Shown here: positions 19,157 to 27,136 of the stretch, in pieces
Layout: every line of letters begins with the position of its first letter
Position numbering within the stretch: position 1 is the stretch's first letter
Source: Mycobacterium sp. MFM001
Lineage (GTDB): Bacteria; Actinomycetota; Actinomycetes; Mycobacteriales; Mycobacteriaceae
Direction of reading: 5' to 3'
Length of the DNA: 64,000 nucleotides
NCBI RefSeq assembly: GCF_003402475.1
Contig: NZ_BFAB01000007.1
Location: forward strand, 124,001-188,000
Program-made: the position numbers and the translations under genes
Notes under the pieces: generated by a model
The model's input: the letters and a program-made list of their open reading frames with translations, nothing else
The model's database searches: none
Told to the model about the DNA's origin: nothing

Positions 19157-20196
19157 TGCTGCGCAAGGCACCGAATTTTGCGATCCGCCCGCGGCTCGAG
19201 GGTGCATTGGCGCGGTTGCGCTCGGGGCCATCGCGGATCCGGTTGCGGTGGCGACTGTTCCTGTTCTCCTTGCCGGTCGTCGTCGTGTTGTTGCTGGCGG
19301 CGGCCAAGATGATCAGCGTTGCGGTCGTGAGCAATTCGGCGATCAGCGATTTCGCCGGGCACGACATCGCCGCGCTGCGCGACGACGTCTCGGCGCTGAA
19401 GTCTTTCGACATCTTCGAGCCGGCCAAGTCGGCGTTCGCCGACGCGGATCTGGCGGTTCTGGAGGGCCGGCTGGATGACGCTGCCGCACTGTTCCGGAAG
19501 TCGTTGGCGCACACCAGTTTCGCGCAGTCCTGTCCGGCGCGGGTCAACCTGGAGCTGGTGATCGAGACGCAGGGCGATCTTGCGGCGCGCGCAGGCAACG
19601 TTCAGGTGGCAGAGCAGCGGTACAACAGCGCGATCACCGTGGTCAAGGAGGCCCCGCAGGGCTGTTTTGCCGGAAACGACGACCCGGACAAGGATCGTCG
19701 TCGCATTCGCCACGAAGCTCTGCCCCGGCTGCAGCAGAAGCTGGACAAACTGCACAAGCCGCCCCCGTCGTCTAGTCCGCCGGAGTCGCCGCCGCCGGAT
19801 TCGTCGGGCGGCTCCGGCGGCGACGGGGGCGGCTCGGGCGGCTCAGGCGGCGGGTCGGGCGGGTCGGGTTCGCCACCGCCACCGGGCGAAGGCAACCCGC
19901 CGCCACCGGACCAAGGCCCGGGGTCGCCGCCACCGCCGTCGGGCCAGGGTCCGGGATCCCCGCCGCCGCAAGGCGGTTCGGGCGCGCCGCCCGCCGGACC
20001 CGGCGGCCAAGCAACCCCGGGCGGCGAGGGACCCGGCGGCGAAGGCAGTGGCCTCAACCCGGTGAGCCCCGATCGGCTGCCGAGCGTCGGCAGTCCCGGT
20101 GTCGCTCCGCGATTGGGCACCGGCAGCGGCGACCCGCTCGACCGGCTACGGACCCTGCTGGACAACTCAAACGCCTCTGGTGGGGCCAGTGAGTGA
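19153..20196 (+). CDS. TPR-like membrane protein with Gly/Pro-rich tail (BatC-like)
   Basis: 347-aa last gene of the MoxR cluster. A basic N-terminus, a membrane segment at about 35-58, and a helical TPR-like region at about 85-200 (ADLAVLEGRLDDAAALFRKSLAH ... AARAGNVQVAEQRYNSAITVVKEA) with two cysteines. After that, residues of about 205-320 are low-complexity PPPPSS, GGSGG and GSPPPP runs, probably an extended linker through the wall. A short ordered C-terminus (DPLDRLRTLLDNSN) ends it. TPR proteins fill the BatC/E place in Bat operons. Four-nt overlap with the VWA gene. Confidence 0.75.
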   Translation: MMLRKAPNFAIRPRLEGALARLRSGPSRIRLRWRLFLFSLPVVVVLLLAAAKMISVAVVSNSAISDFAGHDIAALRDDVSALKSFDIFEPAKSAFADADLAVLEGRLDDAAALFRKSLAHTSFAQSCPARVNLELVIETQGDLAARAGNVQVAEQRYNSAITVVKEAPQGCFAGNDDPDKDRRRIRHEALPRLQQKLDKLHKPPPSSSPPESPPPDSSGGSGGDGGGSGGSGGGSGGSGSPPPPGEGNPPPPDQGPGSPPPPSGQGPGSPPPQGGSGAPPAGPGGQATPGGEGPGGEGSGLNPVSPDRLPSVGSPGVAPRLGTGSGDPLDRLRTLLDNSNASGGASE

Positions 20197-20216
20197 CGCC
20201 GCCATGGCGTTCTCGG

Positions 20217-20831
20217 TCACGGTTTCCAGTCGGGCGAGCGGCCGAGGTGCCCGACGATGCGGTCGAGGTCGCTGGCGCCGTCGGGCGTGGCGATGGCCGG
20301 GCCGAACGGAGCGCCGTCCGAGGTGCGGAACTCGCCATCGGGAATAGCGAAGACAAGCGGTAGCACGGCAGCGACAACGTCATCGGGGAGCGTGAAGGGG
20401 ACGCCGATGCTGCGGGCGACATCCCAGCCGTGCACAACGTAATCCACGAAGTGAAAGCCGATTGCCAGTGCGCCGGGAAAACGCGCTCCGGGTGCGAGTT
20501 CGGGCAACGCAAATTCCGCGTCGAGTACTCCGTCTGCGGCGAAAGCGTCGAGCACGTCCGCAGCAGCCGCGTCATAGGTGCCGCCGGGATCAGCCGCTAC
20601 TGCGTCGGCAATCTGGGCGGGCTCCCACATGGCCAGGCTTTCGCCGCCGCCACGGGCCGCCGCGGCAAAACCCTGATGCTGCACGGTCATGTGGGCGAGC
20701 AGGTCGAGCATGTTCCAGCCTGCGCAGGGCGTCGGCCGACGAAGGTCGTCGCGCGTGACGGCCGAAACGACGTCGACAGACGCCAGCACTGTTGATCTGT
20801 GGGCGGGGCGAAGATCTGAAACGGTATGCAT
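20217..20831 (-). CDS. DinB-fold / mycothiol-dependent maleylpyruvate isomerase family protein
   Basis: 204-aa protein with the DinB four-helix metal-binding fold (TIGR03086-like). Helix 1-2 carries TPCAGWNMLDLLAHMTVQH, giving His ligands, and the third ligand region is FHFVDYVVHGWDVARSIG. Such proteins are thiol-dependent enzymes in actinobacteria, often using mycothiol. It is divergent from a MarR gene with a palindrome between them, so MarR probably controls it. Convergent with the MoxR cluster, with 20 bp between stops. Substrate unknown. Confidence 0.82.
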   Translation of the reverse strand: MHTVSDLRPAHRSTVLASVDVVSAVTRDDLRRPTPCAGWNMLDLLAHMTVQHQGFAAAARGGGESLAMWEPAQIADAVAADPGGTYDAAAADVLDAFAADGVLDAEFALPELAPGARFPGALAIGFHFVDYVVHGWDVARSIGVPFTLPDDVVAAVLPLVFAIPDGEFRTSDGAPFGPAIATPDGASDLDRIVGHLGRSPDWKP

Positions 20832-20855
20832 GCGCAGATCGTATGCGCACGCATA
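20825..20855. promoter_or_regulatory. Candidate MarR operator between the DinB and MarR genes
   Basis: A 12-bp inverted repeat with one mismatch (arms 20825-20836 and 20844-20855, TATGCATGCGCA versus TGCGCACGCATA) around a 7-bp spacer, with an inner perfect TATGCG-N2-CGCATA at 20842-20855. It overlaps the DinB start codon and lies just upstream of the MarR promoter. Confidence 0.65.
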
Positions 20856-20882
20856 TTATTTGTCAACGTCTACGCTTACCGC

Positions 20883-21314
20883 ATGGCACCGAGGCGAAGG
20901 CGTCCCGATTTGGCGGCGATGATGGGGCCGCTGGTTCGCGAGCTGATCGCCGCAGAGATTCCCGTGCTCGAAGCACATGGGTTGTCGATGTGGGGCTACA
21001 TCGTGCTGAGTGCGCTCGGGCGCTCGCCGGTACGAACTCAGGCCGCTCTCGCCGAGGCGATCGGCGCAGACAAGACGCGCATCATCTCCACGCTCGATGA
21101 CTTGCAGGAGCGGGGCTATATCGAGCGCCGTCCCGACCCGGACGATCGGCGGGTGCGCCTACTTGCGCTCACCGAGGCGGGGCGGGCCACGAGAGATGCC
21201 GTGCAGCAAGAAATCCAGCGCGGCGAAGAGCGCTGGCTCGGGAAGTTGTCTGCCGACGATCGTCGCGTGTTCCTTCGCGTACTGCGCCAGTTGTCGGCCA
21301 CGGATGACGGCTGA
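20883..21314 (+). CDS. MarR-family transcriptional regulator
   Basis: 143-aa winged-helix regulator: LSMWGYIVLSAL, recognition helix region RTQAALAEAIGADKTRIISTLDDLQERGYI, and wing ERRPDPDDRRVRLLALTEAGRA. ATG 20883 chosen because it begins the conserved part and has TACGCT 6 nt upstream, fitting leaderless translation; the upstream in-frame ATG at 20826 lies inside the palindrome. Divergent from the DinB-fold gene, its likely target. Confidence 0.9.
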   Translation: MAPRRRRPDLAAMMGPLVRELIAAEIPVLEAHGLSMWGYIVLSALGRSPVRTQAALAEAIGADKTRIISTLDDLQERGYIERRPDPDDRRVRLLALTEAGRATRDAVQQEIQRGEERWLGKLSADDRRVFLRVLRQLSATDDG

Positions 21315-21333
21315 TCGACGACTTCGACACGCT

Positions 21334-21993
21334 TTAATGCAGCAGCGTCGCCACGATGCCGGCCAGATAACCCAGCCGCGCCACCTCGGACGGCCGAAAC
21401 GCCGGACCCCCGGGCCGGCCCAGCAGCAGCGCGGTGTTCGGCTCGCCCAGCGGTGCCGCCACCAAAGTGGTGTCCATCTCCCGCCAGACCCGCGGCACCC
21501 ACTCAGCGCCGCCGTCCAGTGCGGCGGCGCGCTCGATCGGCATCCACGGCACCGCATCGGGCAGGGTTTCCGGAGTGCCGGAACTGCCGACGACCAGCTG
21601 CAGGCCTCCCGGCGAATCGCACAGCACCGCACACCAGCCCACCCGCAGGACCCGGGGCGCTTCGTCGGCCAGCACCCGCAGTTTGGCCGGTGTGGCGCCG
21701 GCCGCCGCGATGTGGTCGATGAGCTCGAGTTCGCGGTGCGCTTCCAGCAGGCCGGTGTGCGGCCGCAGGCTGTCCACCCGGACGCCGTTGAGCGCCTCGG
21801 CCGCGGTGATCAATGTGTCGGGCATCGCCGCGGCCGGCAGCTCGACCACCAGATCGTCGATCGCATAGCCGGACCCGCGCTCGACCACGTCGAGCGAGAG
21901 GATGTCGGCGCCCACCGAGCCGAGCGCGACCGCCAGCGAGCCCAGGCTGCCCGGTCGGTCGGCCAGCTGAACCCGCAGCAGATAGGAAGGCAC
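21334..21993 (-). CDS. ACT-domain protein (Rv3013-like)
   Basis: 219-aa protein whose N-terminal 75 residues are an ACT domain: [37 protein letters not shown]. The rest resembles a GAF/USP-like domain of unknown role (residues ~100-219). ACT domains bind amino acids. It is divergent from gatC, as in M. tuberculosis by memory. GTG 21993 is used; another GTG lies two codons upstream. No Shine-Dalgarno sequence is apparent. Confidence 0.85.
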   Translation of the reverse strand: MPSYLLRVQLADRPGSLGSLAVALGSVGADILSLDVVERGSGYAIDDLVVELPAAAMPDTLITAAEALNGVRVDSLRPHTGLLEAHRELELIDHIAAAGATPAKLRVLADEAPRVLRVGWCAVLCDSPGGLQLVVGSSGTPETLPDAVPWMPIERAAALDGGAEWVPRVWREMDTTLVAAPLGEPNTALLLGRPGGPAFRPSEVARLGYLAGIVATLLH

Positions 21994-22066
21994 GCGCACA
22001 CTGTCGCACAGCCACGCGGCTGCGGCATTTCGGCGGGCACCGCCCGGCTGGGTACGCTTTTGCCTC

Positions 22067-22366
22067 GTGTCCCAGATCTCCCGTGACGAGGTGGCCCACC
22101 TGGCCCGGCTGGCCCGGCTGGCGTTGACCGACGCCGAACTGGACAGCTTCGCCGGCCAACTCGACGCCATCCTGACGCACGTCAGCGCGATCCAGGCCGT
22201 CGACGTCACCGGCGTCGAAGCGACCGACAACCCGCTCAAAGACGTCAACGTCACCCGCCCCGACGAGATCGGGCCCTGCTTGACACAGCAGCAGGCGCTC
22301 GACCAGGCGCCCGCGGCCGTCGACGGCCGCTTCGCCGTGCCGCAAATCCTCGGGGAAGAGCAGTGA
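22067..22366 (+). CDS. gatC: Glutamyl-tRNA(Gln) amidotransferase subunit C
   Basis: 99-aa GatC, the small subunit that holds GatA and GatB together. [33 protein letters not shown] is the family signature, and the C-terminus has the usual [12 protein letters not shown] and [18 protein letters not shown] start at 22067 with TACGCT 8 nt upstream and no Shine-Dalgarno sequence suggests a leaderless mRNA. Overlaps gatA by 4 nt (GTGA). gatB lies 3.3 kb further on, separated by pfkA and three accessory genes. Confidence 0.95.
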   Translation: MSQISRDEVAHLARLARLALTDAELDSFAGQLDAILTHVSAIQAVDVTGVEATDNPLKDVNVTRPDEIGPCLTQQQALDQAPAAVDGRFAVPQILGEEQ

Positions 22367-23847
22367 GCGACCTCATCCGGCAGGACGCGGCCACGTTGGC
22401 GGCCAAAATCGCGGCCAAGGAGTTGTCGTCGGTCGAAATCACCCAGGCCTGCCTCGACCAGATCGAGGCCACCGACGACCGTTTCAACGCCTTCCTGCAT
22501 GTCGCGGCCGACAAGGCGCTGGCCGCGGCGGGCGCCGTCGATAAGGCGGTGGCCGCCGGCGAGGCGCTGCCGTCCCCGCTGGCCGGGGTGCCGCTGGCGC
22601 TCAAGGACGTGTTCACCACCGCCGACATGCCCACCACCTGCGGGTCCAAGATCTTGGAGGGCTGGCGCTCGCCGTACGACGCCACCGTCACCGCGCGGCT
22701 GCGGGGGGCCGGCATCCCGATCCTCGGCAAGACCAACATGGACGAGTTCGCGATGGGCAGCTCGACGGAGAACTCGGCCTATGGCCCGACCCGCAACCCG
22801 TGGGACACCGAGCGGGTGCCCGGCGGGTCCGGCGGCGGCAGCGCGGCGGCGCTGGCGGCGTTCCAGGCGCCGCTGGCCATCGGCACCGACACCGGCGGTT
22901 CGATTCGCCAGCCGGCCGCGCTGACCGCGACCGTCGGCGTCAAACCCACTTACGGCACCGTGTCGCGCTACGGCCTGGTGGCGTGTGCGTCATCGCTGGA
23001 CCAGGGTGGGCCGTGCGCGCGCACCGTGCTGGACACCGCGCTGCTGCACCAGGTGATCGCCGGGCACGACACGCGTGACTCCACGTCCGTCGACGCGCAG
23101 GTGCCCGACATCGTCGGCGCCGCAAAGGCCGGTGCGGCAGGCGATTTGAAAGGTGTACGCGTCGGGGTGGTGCGCCAGCTGCACAGCGGCGAGGGTTACC
23201 AGCCCGGCGTGCTGGCCTCGTTCAACGACGCCGTCGAGCAGCTGACCAAGCTCGGCGCCGAAGTCAGCGAAGTCGATTGTCCCCATTTCGATTACGCGCT
23301 GGCCGCCTATTACCTGATCCTGCCGTCGGAGGTGTCTTCGAACTTGGCGCGGTTCGACGCGATGCGCTACGGCTTGCGCGTCGGCGACGACGGCACCCAC
23401 AGCGCCGAGGAGGTCATGGCGCTGACCCGCGCCGCCGGGTTCGGCCCAGAAGTCAAGCGGCGCATCATGATCGGCACCTACGCGCTCTCGGCGGGCTACT
23501 ATGACGCCTACTACAACCAGGCCCAGAAGGTGCGCACGCTGATTGCCCGCGATCTCGACGAGGCGTACAAGTCGGTCGACGTGCTGGTGTCGCCCGCAAC
23601 GCCGACGACCGCATTCCGGTTGGGGGAGAAGGTCGACGACCCGCTGGCCATGTATCTGTTCGACCTGTGCACGCTGCCGTTGAACCTGGCGGGCCACTGC
23701 GGCATGTCGGTGCCGTCGGGGCTGTCGCCGGACGACGGGCTGCCGGTCGGGCTGCAGATCATGGCGCCGGCACTGGCTGACGACCGCCTGTACAGGGTGG
23801 GCGCCGCCTACGAGGCCGCCCGCGGGGAGTTGCCGACAGCCATCTAG
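22363..23847 (+). CDS. gatA: Glutamyl-tRNA(Gln) amidotransferase subunit A
   Basis: 494-aa amidase-signature subunit that releases ammonia from glutamine and channels it to GatB. The Ser-cisSer-Lys triad is visible: Lys81 in LALKDVFTT, Ser156 in GGSGGGS, and Ser180 in [13 protein letters not shown] start overlaps the gatC stop. Organisms using GatCAB lack GlnRS and charge tRNA-Gln first with glutamate; this fits the gltX and tRNA-Gln genes at 47.9-49.5 kb. Confidence 0.97.
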   Translation: MSDLIRQDAATLAAKIAAKELSSVEITQACLDQIEATDDRFNAFLHVAADKALAAAGAVDKAVAAGEALPSPLAGVPLALKDVFTTADMPTTCGSKILEGWRSPYDATVTARLRGAGIPILGKTNMDEFAMGSSTENSAYGPTRNPWDTERVPGGSGGGSAAALAAFQAPLAIGTDTGGSIRQPAALTATVGVKPTYGTVSRYGLVACASSLDQGGPCARTVLDTALLHQVIAGHDTRDSTSVDAQVPDIVGAAKAGAAGDLKGVRVGVVRQLHSGEGYQPGVLASFNDAVEQLTKLGAEVSEVDCPHFDYALAAYYLILPSEVSSNLARFDAMRYGLRVGDDGTHSAEEVMALTRAAGFGPEVKRRIMIGTYALSAGYYDAYYNQAQKVRTLIARDLDEAYKSVDVLVSPATPTTAFRLGEKVDDPLAMYLFDLCTLPLNLAGHCGMSVPSGLSPDDGLPVGLQIMAPALADDRLYRVGAAYEAARGELPTAI

Positions 23848-23848
23848 C

Positions 23849-23908
23849 GCGAACAGACAGAGAATCGCATTTCCTGCGACGGTTTTGTGCGATTCTGCGT
23901 CTGCTCGC
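23849..23908. repeat. Long imperfect palindrome between gatA and pfkA
   Basis: Two 21-nt arms (23849-23869 and 23888-23908) match at 18 positions as inverted repeats around an 18-nt spacer; the right arm includes TGCGATTCTGCGTCTGCTCG. It starts 1 nt after the gatA stop. From memory, GCGAGCAGACGCA-type palindromes recur between mycobacterial genes. It may end the gatA transcript or act as a mobile hairpin repeat. Confidence 0.6.
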
Positions 23909-23943
23909 CACGACGATGGCGGCGGCCGGGCAAGATGGGGACC

Positions 23944-24975
23944 ATGCGGATCGGGGTTCTCACCGGAGGCGGCGACTGTCCAGGGCTCAACGCGGTCATC
24001 CGGGCGGTGGTGCGCACCTGCGACGCCCGGTATGGCTCGTCGGTGGTCGGTTTCCAGGACGGCTGGCGCGGCCTACTGGAAAACAGGCGAATCCAGTTGC
24101 ACAACGACGACCGCAACGACCGGCTGCTGTCCAAGGGCGGCACGATGCTCGGCACCGCCCGGGTGCATCCCGACAAGCTGCGCGCCGGACTGCCGCAGAT
24201 CATGCAGACCCTGGACGACAACGGCATCGACGTGCTGATCCCGATCGGCGGCGAGGGCACGCTGACCGCTGCGCACTGGCTTTCCGAGGAGAACGTTCCC
24301 GTCGTCGGCGTACCGAAGACCATCGACAACGACATCGATTGCACTGACGTGACTTTCGGCCACGACACGGCGCTGACGGTAGCCACCGATGCGATCGACC
24401 GGCTGCACAGCACCGCCGAATCACACCAGCGGGTGATGCTGGTGGAGGTGATGGGCCGGCACGCGGGCTGGATCGCGCTGAACGCCGGGCTGGCCTCCGG
24501 CGCCCACATGACGCTGATCCCCGAACAGCCCTTCGACGTCGAAGAGGTGTGCCGGTTGGTCAAGAGGCGCTTCCAGCGTGGCGACTCCCATTTCGTCTGC
24601 GTGGTGGCCGAGGGCGCCAAGCCGATTCCTGGCTCGATGATGCTGCGTGAAGGCGGCATGGACGAATTCGGGCACGAGCGCTTCACCGGCGTTGCGACCC
24701 AGTTGGCGGCCGAGGTGGAAAAGCGGATCAACAAGGACGTGCGGGTGACGGTGCTGGGCCACGTGCAGCGAGGCGGCACTCCTACGGCCTACGACCGGGT
24801 GCTGGCCACCCGGTTCGGGGTGAACGCGGCCGACGCCGCACACGCCGGCGAATACGGCCAGATGGTGTCGCTGCGCGGCCAGGACATCGGCCGGGTGCCG
24901 CTGGCCGACGCGGTCCGCCAGCTCAAGCTGGTACCGCAGAGCCGCTACGACGACGCCGCGGCCTTTTTCGGCTGA
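23944..24975 (+). CDS. pfkA: 6-phosphofructokinase
   Basis: 343-aa phosphofructokinase: fructose-6-phosphate to the 1,6-bisphosphate. Motifs: N-terminal [18 protein letters not shown], nucleotide site IPIGGEGTL, the catalytic region [13 protein letters not shown], and substrate residues in [10 protein letters not shown]. The Gly after GGE is typical of ATP users, while Lys in PKTIDND is seen in PPi-type enzymes; actinobacterial enzymes combine both, and the M. tuberculosis PfkA is ATP-dependent. ATG 23944 gives the usual 343-aa form. Confidence 0.95.
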   Translation: MRIGVLTGGGDCPGLNAVIRAVVRTCDARYGSSVVGFQDGWRGLLENRRIQLHNDDRNDRLLSKGGTMLGTARVHPDKLRAGLPQIMQTLDDNGIDVLIPIGGEGTLTAAHWLSEENVPVVGVPKTIDNDIDCTDVTFGHDTALTVATDAIDRLHSTAESHQRVMLVEVMGRHAGWIALNAGLASGAHMTLIPEQPFDVEEVCRLVKRRFQRGDSHFVCVVAEGAKPIPGSMMLREGGMDEFGHERFTGVATQLAAEVEKRINKDVRVTVLGHVQRGGTPTAYDRVLATRFGVNAADAAHAGEYGQMVSLRGQDIGRVPLADAVRQLKLVPQSRYDDAAAFFG

Positions 24976-25073
24976 GTCCACCCCGCGTTCACCCGTGGGC
25001 CACTAACCTTTCACCGAATTCCGGCCACTGCCAAGGTTTTCCGACACCGCAGACCGGTGCTACCGTCGGGAAT

Positions 25074-26078
25074 ATGAATAACCGCGGCCCTGATCGCGGC
25101 ATGTTTGCGCAGACGGAGCCGCTGGCGGGACGGCGGCCGTCAGCGCGGCGACGCGACGATTTACGCCCGTACTCGCCGCCGTCGCCGGCGGACATCCGCG
25201 CGACGGTTCCGCTGACCAACATGGACGCGCCGGTCGAGGCTGAGCCGGAGCAGGCCGTGCTCGACAGTGTGGAAGTCGTCCCGGTCCCGGCCAAACCGGG
25301 CTGGCGCAATCTGCTCTCCAACCTGACTCGAAGCGAACCCGGACAGGGCAAACCGCGGGCCCACGAACGCAGCCTGCACGAGCGGATCCGCGTGCCGGTC
25401 GGCGGCGCCTTTCCGATCGCGGTGGTGAGCGCCAAGAGCGGTGTCGGCAAAACGGCCGTCGTCGAGGCGCTCGGCTCGACCTTTGCCGAGGTGCGCGACG
25501 ACCGGGTGATCGCGCTCGACGTCGACACGGGCGACCTGGCCGACCGCCTCGGTCACCGAAATGGTTCTGGCTTAGAGGTTTTCGGGCATCGAGACTATGC
25601 GCACAGTGATTGGCAGATCAAGCGCGACGACGTCGTCAAAGCATTCTCGATGCTTCGCAAACGCTACCCGGTGCTGTTGATGGACTGCGGCAAGACACTC
25701 AAATCCAATGTGACCGAAGCGGTTCTGCTGGAATCTGCAGCGCTCGTGCTGGTGACCAACACGTCCATCGACGCGATCCGAAAGACCAGTACCATGCTGG
25801 ACTGGTTGGGCCGCAACGGATATCAGAAACTGGCCGAGTCGGCCATGCTCGCGATCAACCACAGCGAGCAACGAAAGCCGCGAGCCTGGGTCGGCAAGGA
25901 ACTTCGGGAGTTGTCGCAGCGATTCTCGCCCACACGCGTGGTGACGTTGCCGTTCGACCGGCACGTGCAGGACGAGAAAGAGATCGTCCCGTCGCGGTTG
26001 AGCCAGGAGAGCAGGCGCCGCTACCTGGAAATGGCTGCGGCGCTGGCCGACATGTTCCCCTCACAGCGCCGCCGCTAA
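25074..26078 (+). CDS. MinD/ParA-like ATPase with disordered N-terminus (EspI-like)
   Basis: 334-aa protein. Residues 1-105 are Pro/Arg-rich and probably disordered. The ATPase core has a deviant Walker A KSGVGKT (121-127), the switch segment ALDVDTGDLADRLG (147-160), and Walker B VLLMDCGK (200-207), then VLVTNTSIDAIRKTSTMLDWL. It resembles the MinD-like proteins of mycobacterial ESX loci (EspI type), but no ESX genes are nearby. TACCGT lies 7 nt before the ATG, so it is probably leaderless. It is not between pfkA and gatB in M. tuberculosis as I remember that order. Role unknown. Confidence 0.75.
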   Translation: MNNRGPDRGMFAQTEPLAGRRPSARRRDDLRPYSPPSPADIRATVPLTNMDAPVEAEPEQAVLDSVEVVPVPAKPGWRNLLSNLTRSEPGQGKPRAHERSLHERIRVPVGGAFPIAVVSAKSGVGKTAVVEALGSTFAEVRDDRVIALDVDTGDLADRLGHRNGSGLEVFGHRDYAHSDWQIKRDDVVKAFSMLRKRYPVLLMDCGKTLKSNVTEAVLLESAALVLVTNTSIDAIRKTSTMLDWLGRNGYQKLAESAMLAINHSEQRKPRAWVGKELRELSQRFSPTRVVTLPFDRHVQDEKEIVPSRLSQESRRRYLEMAAALADMFPSQRRR

Positions 26079-26090
26079 GCCACCCCGTTG

Positions 26091-26115
26091 CGTTACGGAT
26101 AGCTGTAACGTAACG
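26091..26115. promoter_or_regulatory. CGTTAC-N8-GTAACG repeats upstream of the zinc-finger gene
   Basis: CGTTAC (26091-26096) and GTAACG (26105-26110) form a perfect 6-bp inverted repeat, and a second GTAACG follows at 26110-26115. The cluster ends 4 bp before the ATG at 26120. It could be an operator, with TAACGT (26106-26111) serving as a -10 box. Confidence 0.4.
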
Positions 26116-26119
26116 AATC

Positions 26120-26383
26120 ATGGTTGCGACGACGTTGACGTGCAGCGTTTGCGGCACCAGCTTTTATGCCCGCGCCGACGCGCGATATTGCTCACCCGCG
26201 TGCCGGCAGAAGGCCCACCGGGCCCGTAACGCGCAGCGCGCGCCGGCACGTGCCGAAGGTCAGCCTGGGCGCGTGGCTGCCCGGCCGCACCAACGGCTGG
26301 TCACCCGCTATCCCGGGGTGTTCGGCTCGTCCCGGCCGGCGCGAGACGATGCAGAGAGCGGTGCTGCATGGCCGACGAACTAG
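26120..26383 (+). CDS. Small zinc-finger-like protein
   Basis: 87-aa protein with a four-cysteine pattern, CSVCG then YCSPACRQKAHRAR, at residues 9-35, typical of small zinc ribbons in actinobacteria. The rest is Arg/Ala-rich and probably disordered. ATG 26120 is used. Its 3' end overlaps the PAS-ANTAR gene by 16 nt, suggesting co-expression. Function unknown; it could bind nucleic acid. Confidence 0.6.
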   Translation: MVATTLTCSVCGTSFYARADARYCSPACRQKAHRARNAQRAPARAEGQPGRVAARPHQRLVTRYPGVFGSSRPARDDAESGAAWPTN

Positions 26384-27072
26384 ACGGTCAGACAGCCGAT
26401 GCCGAGCAGGCGTTGGCCGCCGGTGCGTCGCAGCGGGTGGGCTCGTTCCGGTTCTATTTCGACGACCAGCGCTGGGAATGGTCCGAGCAGGTGCAGCGCA
26501 TGCACGGCTACGAGCCGGGCACGGTGACGCCGACGACCGAGTTGGTGCTCTCCCACAAGCACCCCGACGATCGCCGGCAGGTGGCCGCCACCATCGACAA
26601 CATCCTGCACACCCGTCTGCCGTTCAGCACGCGCCATCGCATCCTCGACACGGGTGGCACCGTGCACCACGTCGTGGTGGTCGGTGATCAGCTGATCGGG
26701 GAGCGCGGTGCGGTCATCGGCACCCACGGCTACTACGTGGACATCACCCCGACCTCCGACCGCACGGGCGAAGACTTCATCACAGCGAAGGTCGCCGAGA
26801 TCACCGGCCAGCGGTCGATCATCGAACAGGCCAAGGGGATGCTGATGCTGGTCTACGGCATCGACGCCGACGCCGCCTTCGGTCTGCTCAAGTGGCGATC
26901 GCAGGAAAGCAACATCAAGCTACGGCTGCTTGCGCAGCAGGTCGCCGCGGACTTCTGCGCTGCCAGTCGAGATGGCATCCCGTCGCGATCGATGTTCGAC
27001 CATCTGCTGCTCACGGCGCACGAACGGGCCGCCCGCTTGCCTGACGAGCCGGCGCGAACGATGTCCTCCTGA
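26368..27072 (+). CDS. PAS-ANTAR sensor/antiterminator protein
   Basis: 234-aa protein: a PAS fold at about residues 22-130 (VGSFRFYFDDQRWEWSEQV ... GTHGYYVDITP) followed by an ANTAR RNA-binding domain at about 145-200 (RSIIEQAKGMLMLVYGIDADAAFGLLKWRSQESNIKLRLLAQQV). ANTAR proteins bind paired hexaloop hairpins in nascent RNA to prevent termination; PAS supplies a signal. It overlaps the zinc-finger gene by 16 nt. No RNA target could be assigned here. Confidence 0.88.
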   Translation: MADELDGQTADAEQALAAGASQRVGSFRFYFDDQRWEWSEQVQRMHGYEPGTVTPTTELVLSHKHPDDRRQVAATIDNILHTRLPFSTRHRILDTGGTVHHVVVVGDQLIGERGAVIGTHGYYVDITPTSDRTGEDFITAKVAEITGQRSIIEQAKGMLMLVYGIDADAAFGLLKWRSQESNIKLRLLAQQVAADFCAASRDGIPSRSMFDHLLLTAHERAARLPDEPARTMSS

Positions 27073-27136
27073 GCTTTGGTGAGGACCCGCCGCGCCCGGC
27101 TCCGCCGCGCTCGCGGTCCTCACTAGGATTTAGTCC

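Noticed and set aside
19760..20080. GC-rich low-complexity tract resembling a PE_PGRS segment
   Set aside because: It encodes the Gly/Pro linker of the TPR protein; there is no PE domain and the GGSGG/PPPP pattern differs from PGRS.
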